A stretch of DNA of 64,000 nt from Paenibacillus sp. ACRRX (GCF_022346885.1 NZ_JAKRNK010000006.1:248001-312000), one strand, 5' to 3'; counted from the stretch's first letter, positions 53,732 through 63,447 are shown. Numbers and translations are program-made. The notes: generated from the sequence alone by a model not told the origin.

Positions 53732-55321
53732 TTATTCCGGTGCATTCGGACCCACATCTGCTGCTTTAAGCGGTTTGCGACTACTAGCAGCATTTGAAAA
53801 TTCATCAGCTCCTACATCGGTTTTCGAGCGTAGTTGTCCATCCATATCATCTATCACTTTCACTCGTTTTTCAAGTTGGATGTCAGTTACTGCTTTATTT
53901 ATAGCTGGGCTGTTGGCAGATAGTTTATGCAAGCCTTCAGAAATGGTAAAGTCGGGATTTATGGCTAATATTTCAGAAGGGCCGCGTGACGCATTGGATA
54001 ATGTGCTACCAAAGCCGAGGTTACCCTTAAAGATAGTGTCGGTGCTGCTAGACTCGTGATATAAGATGCCCGTCTTATTAGCGACGATATTGTTGGCCAC
54101 CCAGCTTCCAGTCGGGGCGTATTTTTTTGACGTATTCGTTGAACCAATCGTAATACCATCTTTACTGTTAACAATGGTGTTATTTACGACTGTTGCACGA
54201 TACACTCGCCATTGGGAGCTCAAATCTTCATCTGAAGGGTTCGTTGGTTTCCCATCTTTTCCACCGTCATACTTACCGCTGTCCAGAAATATAGCATCAC
54301 CTGTTATGTCTTCCATATAATTGTTATAAATTTTATGATCATTTCCATATATCCGAATGCCCATTACCTTCTCCTTCACGCCATCTCCAAAAAAGAAATT
54401 GCCGTAAAACTTGTTATTGTGACCATGTCTGGCTGTCAATCCACCGCGGTTATTTATGAATGTGTTATACCTAACCTCATTGTTGCCTGATTTTACTGAC
54501 ACAACCTCTAGATCGCCGTCACAATTCTCGAATAGATTGTATTGGACTTTGTTTTGACCTTCGGATAAGGAAATCTTCGATACTCCAAGACGAATCGTTT
54601 CATTACCGTTTGCTGCTGATAATTTAACATTACGGAAATGGTTGTATTCAATCACGTCACGCTGAGAAATTTGTTTAACAGCTCCATTTATATATCCACT
54701 AAAAGCAATTACTGGTGCAGGATCGCTTTTCCCGTTAAAATCGTTGCGATCAATCTGGTTGTCGGAGCTGTTCTCACCTTTAATCTCCAGCCAGATCATC
54801 TTATTTCCAGTTGCAGGGACAGCAAACATATTGCGTGTCAATCGGATATGGTTCGAACCGTCAAGCTGAACCGCTGCACTGCGGGTGGTAGTTCCGGTGT
54901 TCGTAATTTTCAGTCCTTCAACGACAATATGAGATGAACGGACAATGTGTAACACGTCAGCACCCGCAATAATCGCTCGCCCACGGTTTGCGGCTTTAAT
55001 CGTAATCGGATTTGTACTTGTGCCATGTTTACCACTGATTTGCAGCGCTTTGCTTCCTTTGTATGTACCATTTGCCAACACAATGGTTGTCCCTGGATTT
55101 GCCTCATCAATTGCTGTCTCTAGCTGTGCAGAGGTCGACACTTTTACTACCTTTGATACTACCCCTGATTCAAGTGCAACGTCATAAACGACGTCTGTTA
55201 CTCCGGGCGCACCACCAGCTAACTGATTTTCTGCTGACGAATAACCTGTTACTGGAAACAAGGTTACTGACAACAAGGTCATAAGTAATAATCGTCTAAT
55301 TTTGCTAGGTTTTATCAACAT
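53732..55321 (-). CDS. secreted polysaccharide lyase family 6 (alginate/chondroitin lyase-like)
   Basis: This protein has 529 residues from ATG 55321: a Sec signal (about 1-28, LLLMTLLSVTLFPVTGYSSA) and a right-handed parallel beta-helix of the PL6 family. Catalytic-region hallmarks are VVSVKSGNNEVRYNTFINN (Lys) and GGLTARHGHNN (Arg). The family cleaves alginate or dermatan/chondroitin by beta-elimination. Which uronate polymer is cleaved cannot be told. The gene is monocistronic with its own terminator; no transporter or regulator lies adjacent. Confidence 0.85.
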   Translation of the reverse strand: MLIKPSKIRRLLLMTLLSVTLFPVTGYSSAENQLAGGAPGVTDVVYDVALESGVVSKVVKVSTSAQLETAIDEANPGTTIVLANGTYKGSKALQISGKHGTSTNPITIKAANRGRAIIAGADVLHIVRSSHIVVEGLKITNTGTTTRSAAVQLDGSNHIRLTRNMFAVPATGNKMIWLEIKGENSSDNQIDRNDFNGKSDPAPVIAFSGYINGAVKQISQRDVIEYNHFRNVKLSAANGNETIRLGVSKISLSEGQNKVQYNLFENCDGDLEVVSVKSGNNEVRYNTFINNRGGLTARHGHNNKFYGNFFFGDGVKEKVMGIRIYGNDHKIYNNYMEDITGDAIFLDSGKYDGGKDGKPTNPSDEDLSSQWRVYRATVVNNTIVNSKDGITIGSTNTSKKYAPTGSWVANNIVANKTGILYHESSSTDTIFKGNLGFGSTLSNASRGPSEILAINPDFTISEGLHKLSANSPAINKAVTDIQLEKRVKVIDDMDGQLRSKTDVGADEFSNAASSRKPLKAADVGPNAPE

Positions 55322-55555
55322 GATCACCTCTGTATATAATTGTAGTTGTAATCCTACCTTCTATATATAACCTATTTTGAATAAAAGGATCTTAAAAATT
55401 GGTTTTTTACGTAACATTTATACATGAGACAGGACGTCTATCTATGATTTAACATCCATTTGGTACTGCAATGCATAGCTATGACTCTTTAAACATCCTA
55501 AGCCTAGAATTTTGCTTCATTAAATTAAAAACCACTCTTTTAGTGCAATAAAATA

Positions 55556-55576
55556 AGCAGGCTTAAGCAGCCTGCT
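55556..55576 (-). terminator. terminator downstream of the alpha/beta hydrolase
   Basis: Arms AGCAGGCT and AGCCTGCT flank a 5-base loop; A-rich sequence to the left. It lies 111 bases past the stop of the small membrane peptide frame and 215 bases past the hydrolase stop. Confidence 0.6.
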
Positions 55577-55686
55577 CAACAATGTATAATATTCAACTTC
55601 AAGTCCCGCTAAAGTTTTCTTTCCTTATTGCCCTTACTAATATTGCCTACGTCTCGTCCCATAACGACCGATTCTAAGAGAAGAGT

Positions 55687-55779
55687 TCAGCGCTGGGTGT
55701 TATGGCGGATGAGGAATAAATAGCTGACTACTGAAAGGCTGCAGAACATGATGATACTAACAGTAAAAACGGCAAACAT
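55687..55779 (-). CDS. possible 30-residue membrane peptide
   Basis: MFAVFTVSIIMFCSLSVVSY followed by a short basic end (LFLIRHNTQR). It lies in the same frame as the hydrolase just past its TAA, with no clear ribosome binding site. It is either a small membrane peptide or a readthrough extension. Confidence 0.3.
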   Translation of the reverse strand: MFAVFTVSIIMFCSLSVVSYLFLIRHNTQR

Positions 55780-55791
55780 GCTGTTTTTCTG

Positions 55792-56721
55792 TTATTGATG
55801 CACGAATCTATTATCATCCATATTTGCTTGTATAACGTCCACCCAATTTGTATTATGCATCATCTCGGAAGAATCCCCATCAAATGCCTTCATGGCTTCC
55901 TGATCATCAAGCAGCCGATATCTCAACCAAGCCGTTAAGTAACCCCTATGGTTGCCACCATTACCTTCAATCGCTGTATGAGCTGCACCTTTTGCCATCC
56001 CCATCATAACAGGCGTGCTTGCGTTAGCACTATGCAAGGCTAATTGATTCGTTGATACCGGTGAGATTAAAAAATCTCTTGTACCGCCCAAAATGAGGAA
56101 AGGAACGGTAATTCGTGCTGTATCGTACACATCTTTTGGATCACAATGCTTCAAATCCGGGAGAGCGATGGATACAACCGTCTTAATCAACGATCCACTT
56201 TTATAGTTGGTATGAGCATTAATGACGCCAGTAGACCCTTGAGAATGTCCAGCTACACCAATATGTTCTATTTTTATTTTTTGATAAAACAAGCTGTTAG
56301 TGAGTTGGTTTTCATTTCTCAAATAATCAATAGCCTCTACAATTTCTTTGCCTGTTCCTGTCGTTTTGCTATAGGAATCGATTACAATGAATCCCCAGCT
56401 AGCAAGATGCGATAAGAGCTCATCATAACGATCTGGCGTGGCACCTGTTCCATTCCCCCAAGAAATAATAGGATAGGATTCGTCTCCCTGAAATGCTGGG
56501 TAGTATATTCTAAATAAAGCCTCTTTGCTCGTACTCTTAACTTCTTCTACTTTTACATGATAGCTTCCTTGCTGTGCATACCGCTGCTCAATGCTTCCTT
56601 CTGTAAGTTCTGGTACATTAGAATGAATGATTATTTGCATGAATATAGTTATTGGAACTGCAACGATAAGGACAACAACTGACAACCATAAAATCCACTT
56701 TCGTTTTTTCCAAACCGACAT
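55792..56721 (-). CDS. membrane-anchored alpha/beta hydrolase (PET-hydrolase/chlorophyllase-like)
   Basis: The 309-residue protein has one N-terminal membrane segment (ILWLSVVVLIVAVPITIFM) and an extracellular alpha/beta hydrolase domain. That domain has YPIISWGNGTGATPDRYDELLSHLASWGF, the nucleophile elbow IGVAGHSQGSTGVINA, an acid region FLILGGTRDFLISP and a late His (KGAAHTAIEGNGG). It resembles dienelactone-hydrolase/cutinase-type ester hydrolases. The natural ester is unknown. Monocistronic. Confidence 0.82.
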   Translation of the reverse strand: MSVWKKRKWILWLSVVVLIVAVPITIFMQIIIHSNVPELTEGSIEQRYAQQGSYHVKVEEVKSTSKEALFRIYYPAFQGDESYPIISWGNGTGATPDRYDELLSHLASWGFIVIDSYSKTTGTGKEIVEAIDYLRNENQLTNSLFYQKIKIEHIGVAGHSQGSTGVINAHTNYKSGSLIKTVVSIALPDLKHCDPKDVYDTARITVPFLILGGTRDFLISPVSTNQLALHSANASTPVMMGMAKGAAHTAIEGNGGNHRGYLTAWLRYRLLDDQEAMKAFDGDSSEMMHNTNWVDVIQANMDDNRFVHQ

Positions 56722-57051
56722 AGACGTGACCTCTCCGATAGTCTATAGGTTTCTCTATCGTTTTCTCTGTTAAATAATAAAACTAATGGGATATACGTGA
56801 AAGATGCAGTTAAGTTTCATTAAACAAGATGCTAGATTAAACAGTAGATACGGAGAACTGAGAATAGCTCAAAAAGTATGATTTGCTGTAAGTACAATAG
56901 ACTGTCACAGCTCCAAGTTAGCAATGTACCACGTGAATTCAAAAACAGGACGGGCAGATAAAAGAGGTGTTTTGAAACTCGGTTATTTCGTCCTCTTTGA
57001 CGGTAAAAAGGTGGGATTATTGTATTGGATTTTAACGAAGATTGACTCATC

Positions 57052-57082
57052 AAAGAAGAGACCTTTTAACGGTCTCTTCTTT
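57052..57082. terminator. terminator-like hairpin
   Basis: Perfect 12-base arms AAAGAAGAGACC and GGTCTCTTCTTT flank a 7-base loop. Confidence 0.55.
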
Positions 57083-57162
57083 AATGGCAATTCTACTATT
57101 GAGCGTCAATTAATAATTTTTAACTTTACAGCAAATGGTCGGGTCTTGTATACCACTTGTAG

Positions 57163-57182
57163 ACCTCATTTAAAAATGAGGT
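57163..57182 (-). terminator. terminator of the DUF1266 gene
   Basis: ACCTCATT / AATGAGGT stem, 22 bases after the DUF1266 stop. No strong T-run. Confidence 0.45.
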
Positions 57183-57203
57183 GAATTTATGAAAATATCA
57201 AGA

Positions 57204-57899
57204 TTAAAACGTATGTAATGGATACTTGTTCAAAACATATTTTTTCCCTTTTATTAATTGCTCTGCACTCAAAGTGAGTCCGTATATATCGCTTGAAAAT
57301 GACACACTTCTCCCCAATAAGAAACCTACCATATAAGTTTCCCAATCAGGATAAGCTTTGCTTGCCAGTTTTGCAACAGTTTGCAAATATGACATCGCTT
57401 CTTCTCTAGTAATGTAGTTAAGAAAGCAACAAGTTCTTGCTAGGAACCCAACACGCTCATAATCCCATGCTTCCATAGTCTTAAAGTTGACAATATCCTC
57501 TGGTGAGGTGAATTTAACTTTTCCTTTAGAAACGCTAAATAAAGTTTTACAACCTTCATTAAAACTATCTACGATTTCTTGTTCAATTCCCTCTGGACTT
57601 CCTTTACTCTTGATGATTTCTAAAATAATATCATTATACTTTGTACGATGCCCTTCATTGAGCAACCATTCTATTGTATCTTTTGCAGTTGCAGAATCTA
57701 CAATTTCCCACATTTCAGCAAGACCATTTATATAAGTCTCTCTGTGTTTCTCTTCAAAATTTAAAATGCTTGCTTGCGAATAAACATGGTTATTGGAAAC
57801 CAGTACGCTTCCAAAACACATCAATTTCTCTTCATTTTCTGATAATTTGTTCACTTCATAGAAACTAGGTTTTCTAGAGAACCAACCCAAAATACTCAC
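57204..57899 (-). CDS. DUF1266 domain protein
   Basis: The 231-residue soluble protein carries the DUF1266 signature AWDYERVGFLARTCCFLNYI, then TREEAMSYLQTVAKLASKAY, DWETYMVGFLLGRS in the C-terminal half. The N-terminal 100 residues are helical and family-typical. DUF1266 proteins are widespread and of unknown function, sometimes linked to interbacterial toxin loci. AGGAGTGAGT precedes the ATG. Confidence 0.8.
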   Translation of the reverse strand: MSILGWFSRKPSFYEVNKLSENEEKLMCFGSVLVSNNHVYSQASILNFEEKHRETYINGLAEMWEIVDSATAKDTIEWLLNEGHRTKYNDIILEIIKSKGSPEGIEQEIVDSFNEGCKTLFSVSKGKVKFTSPEDIVNFKTMEAWDYERVGFLARTCCFLNYITREEAMSYLQTVAKLASKAYPDWETYMVGFLLGRSVSFSSDIYGLTLSAEQLIKGKKYVLNKYPLHTF

Positions 57900-58273
57900 T
57901 CCTATTTCTTTTTTGTAAGGATAACATTTCTTTTCCTACTAATTATTCGCTGATACCACTTTTTAACCCAAGTAAAATTATAACAAATTCAATTATAATA
58001 CATATTTTAATTAATGCAATAAATTATTAATATCATTTCCGTTTTAGAAAGCAATAAAGCCCAATGTATATGCTTTCTTATAAGTAAATGTAAGCATAAC
58101 AATTATCAGATAAAAGGCTTTGACCAACTTCCATTGAGAAGGATTTTCCATTGGATTCCAAGCATGTTCATCACCAAGGACTGGTACAATTTTCTAATTA
58201 TTATTGACTAAACCAAATTTACTATATTATTATTAACATTGTATTCCACTACCAAATTCAAGGAGGTTGTATA
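57900..58273. other. intergenic region before the secreted unknown protein
   Basis: AT-rich; no gene. The AAGGAGGTTGTATA site for the next gene is at its right edge. Confidence 0.4.
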
Positions 58274-59320
58274 ATGAAAAAGAAACTTGCTATTTACATC
58301 ATGACTGCTCTACTGATGTTGTCTGTTGCAATTCCTGCAAGTGCTGCTTCTTACACCACGAATTTGTCCAATATTAACAACGATGAAATTACAGAAGTTA
58401 ATCCTGAAAGAACTAATAAAATCGAAATATTGTATGAAGAGAGATCTAGGTTAATACAATCAAACGACCATGGAGAAAAACTTGCTGAAAATCAAATGAA
58501 ATTAGAGGGTCTAGGTGTAGAGTTTCTTTCCACTAATGAGGTTCAGCAAAGATTTGGTAATGATGCTCCAGCTGAAGCTAATTTAAATTTAACTAGTGTC
58601 AATAACTCGGACTTGATTTCTCCTTACGTTAATCCTCCTGAAAAGAAAAATATTGTTTGGAAAAGTTATCGAGCGGATATGGTTAAGAATAGCGTTACAT
58701 ATGAAGTACAACATCTAACTGCAGAATCTAACAGCCAATCTTCATCATTAAAAGGAACAACCACTGCTGTTGTACAAACAAGCAGCTCCTTTGGAGTTGC
58801 AGTCGAAAAATTAATATTTACTGTATGTAAAGCAGGGGCATCAACCGTATCTAATGGAGTAAGTATTGCAATATCATTTTATGACGCATTGAAATCTTTT
58901 ATTAGTGATGCAAATTTCAAAGCTACTACAACGGTTGATAACGTTAAAGTCACCTATCAAACAAATCAATATCAATCTATTGATTATATGTATGTTAAGG
59001 TAAAATCAAAGAATGACAATACTCAAGTTTTATCTTTTGTAACTAATGAAGTTTCAGGTGACACAACTGCAATTGTCCCTATTTTTAAGTATGGTGCTAA
59101 TGGTGCTACATCTGGATCATCATCTAGCACTATAAATAGACAATTTTCATATAAAGCACCAAAACATCGGGATAGCGCACAGGCAGTGGCCTCCTATCTT
59201 GATCCTGTTTATCAACCAGGTCAATCATTCTTAAATGAGCTTCAAGTTACAGGGATTAAGGGCGCGAAAGTACATTTTATCCCTATGACTGTTGTAACTT
59301 TACCAGGTTCTCTTAATTAA
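58274..59320 (+). CDS. secreted protein of unknown function
   Basis: The 348-residue protein has a clear Sec signal (LAIYIMTALLMLSVAIPASAA, cut near residue 25). The mature protein has a charged helical start (NKIEILYEERSRLIQSNDHG), a middle beta-rich region with VTYEVQHLTAES and a hydrophobic stretch SNGVSIAISFYDALKSFI, then a Ser/Gly-rich loop and a Tyr/Val-rich end. I do not recognise a family. AAGGAGG precedes the ATG and a strong terminator follows, so it stands alone. A secreted enzyme, toxin or structural protein are all possible. Confidence 0.7.
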   Translation: MKKKLAIYIMTALLMLSVAIPASAASYTTNLSNINNDEITEVNPERTNKIEILYEERSRLIQSNDHGEKLAENQMKLEGLGVEFLSTNEVQQRFGNDAPAEANLNLTSVNNSDLISPYVNPPEKKNIVWKSYRADMVKNSVTYEVQHLTAESNSQSSSLKGTTTAVVQTSSSFGVAVEKLIFTVCKAGASTVSNGVSIAISFYDALKSFISDANFKATTTVDNVKVTYQTNQYQSIDYMYVKVKSKNDNTQVLSFVTNEVSGDTTAIVPIFKYGANGATSGSSSSTINRQFSYKAPKHRDSAQAVASYLDPVYQPGQSFLNELQVTGIKGAKVHFIPMTVVTLPGSLN

Positions 59321-59328
59321 CTTTTATC

Positions 59329-59373
59329 AAAGAGCATAACATCTTGGAGTATGTACAAGGTGTTATGCTCTTT
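59329..59373 (+). terminator. rho-independent terminator
   Basis: Perfect 13-base arms AAAGAGCATAACA and TGTTATGCTCTTT flank a 19-base loop, right after the secreted-protein stop. Confidence 0.8.
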
Positions 59374-59487
59374 ACTCCATTTTTTACGTGTCAATAGTTT
59401 GTATTAACCGCGATTTGGTACTCCCCCCATATAGGATTCATAGCACACTGTATATGAAATCGAATACTACGTATTATTGACGATGAT

Positions 59488-59982
59488 TCATTTTAGCGCC
59501 TCGTCAAACGCCAGTTCGATCTGATCAATTTCTGTAGAGACCGCAAACAGAATATAAGGTTCCTTCACCTTTACTACGTGTTTTTCAAGCAGAGCATATT
59601 CATTCGGGCGATAGTCTTTAAATTTGACCGACTGAGTGTCGATTCGTTTTATAATGTTTGACTTGACACTTTCTACTTGCTTTACGTCTGTTACCTTAAT
59701 TACAACAATTTCATCCGCCATGACGTTGGACTTAGCAGTATAGAGAATAAATTCTTCAACTTGTTCAGAGTCAAGGCCGTATAGCTTTTTCAGCTTACTC
59801 TCATCCCCTTTCTTCAACTTGTCCAAGTTGACAGACTGCTTGATCTGCTCTTCGATCTTGGCAGTTGATACGTTGATAGATGGCTGTTTAGAAGTACATC
59901 CAATCATTAGACTAACTGCAAGAATGAATATAAGCATTGCTAACCACATTCTTTGTTTGATTATTTTATCATCACTTTCCAT
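59488..59982 (-). CDS. DUF4358 lipoprotein of the O-acylation operon
   Basis: This 164-residue lipoprotein has the signal WLAMLIFILAVSLMIGC. The DUF4358 domain follows, with LKKLYGLDSEQVEEFILYTAKSNVMADEIVVIKV and VKSNIIKRIDTQSVKFKDYRPNEYALLE. It is the last gene of a four-gene operon, 22 bases after the DHHW gene, an association typical of Bacillota. It probably assists extracellular acyl transfer; its biochemical role is unknown. Confidence 0.8.
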   Translation of the reverse strand: MESDDKIIKQRMWLAMLIFILAVSLMIGCTSKQPSINVSTAKIEEQIKQSVNLDKLKKGDESKLKKLYGLDSEQVEEFILYTAKSNVMADEIVVIKVTDVKQVESVKSNIIKRIDTQSVKFKDYRPNEYALLEKHVVKVKEPYILFAVSTEIDQIELAFDEALK

Positions 59983-60004
59983 AAGGTCTGTTTCCCCTTC
60001 TCCG

Positions 60005-61159
60005 TTATTCTTTTGTATCCGTCAAATTGTTGATCGATGGATCCTCTACGAATGTATTCATGTTATAAAGTATCAGCATGTCATGGATTTGATGCTGCTG
60101 CGCGAGCGATGCAACATCCCCCTCATAATATCTAAGATCCACCATATAAATTTCACTGAAATGTGAGGTTAGGAACGGAATAAAGCTATTGGCATAGGAA
60201 TCCTTGACCACAAGCAGCTTCTGCCCTTCCTTATGGCCTGTATTAATCTTAATAAGAGGGTGGTTGCCATTAAAAAATACGGTATACTTGTCCTTTTTCT
60301 TCATATTTTCCAACTCATACATGGAATCCGTGCGTTGCTGCTCTTCAACGTATTCGACGGTATACTCCCATTCATTCTTCGGTATATACAATTCTATACT
60401 GTCTGGACTCAAATTTCGAAATCCACTCTTCGAATACAAGGAGCCATAGAAATCATGCGTCAAGATTCGTATATCGAAGTCTTCATCCCTCTTATGAGTG
60501 AATCCCATCTGCTTGCTTAGCTGCTGGTACGCATAGAAAGCACCTTTACTTGTCCAATGGTGATCCGTTTTGTAGTAAATCGGTTCATTTTGTCGAGAAG
60601 AAAGCACTGGGTACACATCGACATAATGGATGCCTGGATTTAAAGATGTTCTTACGTCATTCAGCAAGACCCGTTCACGATCACCCGAGACGTAATCCGG
60701 AAGCTTGCTTTGCAGCACACTGACAGCAGTTGGAACGAGCATTATATACTTGGTAAGCTCTGGCGTTGAGGAGTGGAAGGAATTAATCGTTTGGACCTTC
60801 TCTTTCAATTCACTTTCACTTCGCTCAACAAACTTCTGAAGTAAATACCCATCCTTCCCAAGGTACACACCATTGCTTTCTTTCTTGCCTATCACGCGAT
60901 CCACACTGGATTTTACATCAACCCATATCTCTTTTGCCACGAATTGATCCGTCATATACTTCTCAAAGTCCGATGTGAACTTTCCAGATATAAAGCTGTG
61001 AAACGAAAACACTGGCAGTTGCTCCAACTTCCGATTTTCTGACTCTGAGAATACCTTCTTAGGCAGCAGCAGATTGAGAAACAGAATAAGACCGATAAAG
61101 ATCAGAAATAATATCGCCATTACGTATTGCGACAACTTGTCATAACGATTCAAGCTCAA
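60005..61159 (-). CDS. DHHW-motif AlgX/AlgJ-like extracellular acyltransferase
   Basis: The 384-residue protein has an N-terminal membrane anchor (about 12-32), then an SGNH-like AlgX fold with PVFSFHSFISGKFTSDFEKYMTDQF, the DHHW motif (YKTDHHWTSKGAFYAY, near residue 195), and a late VVKDSYANSFIPFL carrying the catalytic Ser. It probably receives acyl groups made available by the MBOAT protein and transfers them to a cell-wall or exopolymer. The target is unknown. Confidence 0.85.
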   Translation of the reverse strand: MSLNRYDKLSQYVMAILFLIFIGLILFLNLLLPKKVFSESENRKLEQLPVFSFHSFISGKFTSDFEKYMTDQFVAKEIWVDVKSSVDRVIGKKESNGVYLGKDGYLLQKFVERSESELKEKVQTINSFHSSTPELTKYIMLVPTAVSVLQSKLPDYVSGDRERVLLNDVRTSLNPGIHYVDVYPVLSSRQNEPIYYKTDHHWTSKGAFYAYQQLSKQMGFTHKRDEDFDIRILTHDFYGSLYSKSGFRNLSPDSIELYIPKNEWEYTVEYVEEQQRTDSMYELENMKKKDKYTVFFNGNHPLIKINTGHKEGQKLLVVKDSYANSFIPFLTSHFSEIYMVDLRYYEGDVASLAQQHQIHDMLILYNMNTFVEDPSINNLTDTKE

Positions 61160-61192
61160 TCACCTCCCCGTTAATCATTTTTGTTCCGTCTT

Positions 61193-62599
61193 TTAGAATC
61201 TAAAGTACAAGAAGGGATTATACGTTTCATTGACCAAATAGGCCGTCGAAAGAAGCAGAAATATAACGTATAGCATGGACATGAAAATAGCCCCGCCTAT
61301 CTGATACTTGTTATTAAATGCTGATATCGCCTTCTTTGGAAGTGGTGTAGCCAATAGTGCAGCTAGCAGCAATACAATAAGATTCGTAGATAAATAATAG
61401 TAGCTATGATCGTTAGCAATCTGATGTGTGCTAAAGTTAAACATTGTTCCTAGAAATTCCATCGCTGTCGACAACTGATCAAGCTCAAAAAATACCCATC
61501 CGATCACGACAATCAGGAGTGTATAGATATGCCCTACTATGCGAGGGAGATGCTGCAGCCACTTGTATAGGAAGAGCTTTTCAAGCGCAATAAAACATCC
61601 GAAATAAAGACCCCATATGATGAAATTCCAGCTTGCGCCATGCCAAAATCCGGTCAAAAACCATACAACAAACAAATTGCGTAACTGCTTTACGATTCCT
61701 GCCCTATTTCCGCCTAGCGGAATGTATACGTACTCACGGAACCAAGAACCTAACGACATATGCCATCTCCGCCAGAACTCTGATACGCTGGTTGAGATAT
61801 ACGGATAATTGAAGTTCTTCGTAAACTCGAAGCCTAACATTTTACCGAGACCGCGTGCCATATCCGAATATCCACTAAAATCAAAATAGATTTGCAAGGT
61901 AAAGGCGATAATGCCAATCCATGAAGTTGCTACGGTCAAATCCGCCGCAGGAGTAGCTTTAATGTTTGACCAGAGCATGCCGATATTGTTCGCAAGCAGC
62001 ACCTTTTTCGCCAGACCACTAATGAACAATTGCGTTCCTTCCCCAAATAACGATAGTGTTATTTTTCGGCTTGTGAGTTGCTTTGCAACATCACCGTATG
62101 CAATGATCGGTCCCGCCACAAGCTGCGGAAACATCGTTACAAATGTACCGAAGGAGATGATATTTTTCTGAACAGGAACTTTATCGCGGTACACGTCTAT
62201 AATGTAAGACATGGTTTGAAACGTATAGAAGGAAATGCCGATCGGAAGCGGAAGCGACGTTACTTCTAGATGCAAGTTGAACAAAGAATTAAGATTCTCG
62301 ACCAAAAATCCGAAGTATTTGAAAAAACCGAGTATTGCTATATTCCCGATGAGGGAGCAAACCAAGATGGCTCTTGCAATACTTTTTTGACTACGAAATC
62401 TATCGATTAGAAGTCCATTCGCATAATCAAACACGGTCGAAAATATCATTAGAAAGATGTAAACTGGCTCTCCCCACGCATAGAAAACTAAACTTGCCAA
62501 GATCAAAATTACATTTCGCAGCCGATTCGGTGTTATAAAATAGATAAAAAGTGTTACAGGCAAAAACAAATACAGAAAAATCAGGCTACTGAATACCAA
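61193..62599 (-). CDS. MBOAT family O-acyltransferase (AlgI/DltB-like)
   Basis: The 468-residue polytopic membrane protein has about ten to twelve spans, with the AlgI signatures PLPIGISFYTFQTMSYIIDVYR, RRWHMSLGSWFREYVYIPLGGNR and the catalytic-His motif WFLTGFWHGASWNFIIWGLY. It moves an acyl group across the membrane for use by the DHHW and SGNH partners. It follows the SGNH gene and precedes the DHHW gene by 33 bases. Confidence 0.9.
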   Translation of the reverse strand: MVFSSLIFLYLFLPVTLFIYFITPNRLRNVILILASLVFYAWGEPVYIFLMIFSTVFDYANGLLIDRFRSQKSIARAILVCSLIGNIAILGFFKYFGFLVENLNSLFNLHLEVTSLPLPIGISFYTFQTMSYIIDVYRDKVPVQKNIISFGTFVTMFPQLVAGPIIAYGDVAKQLTSRKITLSLFGEGTQLFISGLAKKVLLANNIGMLWSNIKATPAADLTVATSWIGIIAFTLQIYFDFSGYSDMARGLGKMLGFEFTKNFNYPYISTSVSEFWRRWHMSLGSWFREYVYIPLGGNRAGIVKQLRNLFVVWFLTGFWHGASWNFIIWGLYFGCFIALEKLFLYKWLQHLPRIVGHIYTLLIVVIGWVFFELDQLSTAMEFLGTMFNFSTHQIANDHSYYYLSTNLIVLLLAALLATPLPKKAISAFNNKYQIGGAIFMSMLYVIFLLLSTAYLVNETYNPFLYFRF

Positions 62600-62626
62600 A
62601 GCTCGGCGACCTCCTTCATGAGAATC

Positions 62627-63310
62627 TTATTTCAGTTCGCCTTTCAGATAGTCGAGCAAAAGCGGATAGAATTCAGCCTTGAAATGTATGCCATCCTCAT
62701 CATATAAGGCTAGATTCTGTTGGGCTACGGATGATACATTTACATACTTCACTTGTTTTTTGCCGGCCAGTTCCTTTAAAAGTTGATTGTAAGCGTCAAT
62801 ATTGGAGTAACGCGGCTCTTCTATTAGTGCTTTCTTGGTTACTGGAGTGACTGACAATATCGTTATTTTGGTTTGCGGCAGCGTCTCTTTGATCTTGTCG
62901 AGCAATTTCCCGTATTGCTCGATCCCGAACTGCAACGGATTATCTGTTGGCCAGAGAATGTCATCTGAGCCCAATGCTATAAATAAATGTTCCGGATTTC
63001 TTTTAGCCAATTCGGCCACATCATTGCCTTTCAAGGCGAAGAAAGCTGTCTTGCCGGCTGCTCCAAATACGTTCGCTTTGTCCAGTACATCATGGAAACT
63101 AAATCCCTCGGTAATAGAATCTCCATAGAATACACTCGTATTAAACAGAGATTTCAGTGCAGATTCCTTTGCTATTGCTGTTGTAGCTTCTTTTTGCGGA
63201 GTCGCTTCTTTATCTACTGCTGTCGAAGCAGTTCCGTTCTCTTGACTTACACAAGCTGCCAGGGACATGGCGATCATCGCTGTCATCAATAGGGTCATCC
63301 ACTTTTTCAT
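62627..63310 (-). CDS. SGNH/GDSL-family lipoprotein hydrolase or acyltransferase
   Basis: This protein has 227 residues from ATG 63310, with a lipoprotein signal (MTLLMTAMIAMSLAAC), a Thr/Ala/Lys linker and an SGNH fold. Block I is FYGDSITEGF (nucleophile Ser), the oxyanion region is ALGSDDILW, and Asp/His lie in DGIHFKAEFY. It heads the acylation operon. It may deacylate or transfer acyl groups on the extracellular side. AGAGGAAA nine bases upstream favours this ATG. Confidence 0.82.
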   Translation of the reverse strand: MKKWMTLLMTAMIAMSLAACVSQENGTASTAVDKEATPQKEATTAIAKESALKSLFNTSVFYGDSITEGFSFHDVLDKANVFGAAGKTAFFALKGNDVAELAKRNPEHLFIALGSDDILWPTDNPLQFGIEQYGKLLDKIKETLPQTKITILSVTPVTKKALIEEPRYSNIDAYNQLLKELAGKKQVKYVNVSSVAQQNLALYDEDGIHFKAEFYPLLLDYLKGELK

Positions 63311-63447
63311 AATCATTTTCCTCTCTTGTGACTTACTTTTTTTATGAAATGATGTGTGATAATAGGACTACTCTCTTCATCACAATAGATAGTTTAAAGA
63401 AGTAAGATGAAGATAAAGTGCAGATGAGGTTGAATTTAAATAAAAAA

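Larger units (their letters stand above)
56722..57203. other. intergenic region with hairpins
   Basis: No gene seen. Stems lie at 57052-57082 and 57163-57182, and a weaker one (AAAGAGG / CCTCTTT) at 56961-56998. An open frame across this region is interrupted by these hairpins and is not supported. Confidence 0.45.

Noticed and set aside
56924-57184. Plus-strand frame of 86 residues
   Set aside because: It crosses two terminator-like hairpins and has no ribosome binding site or recognisable composition.
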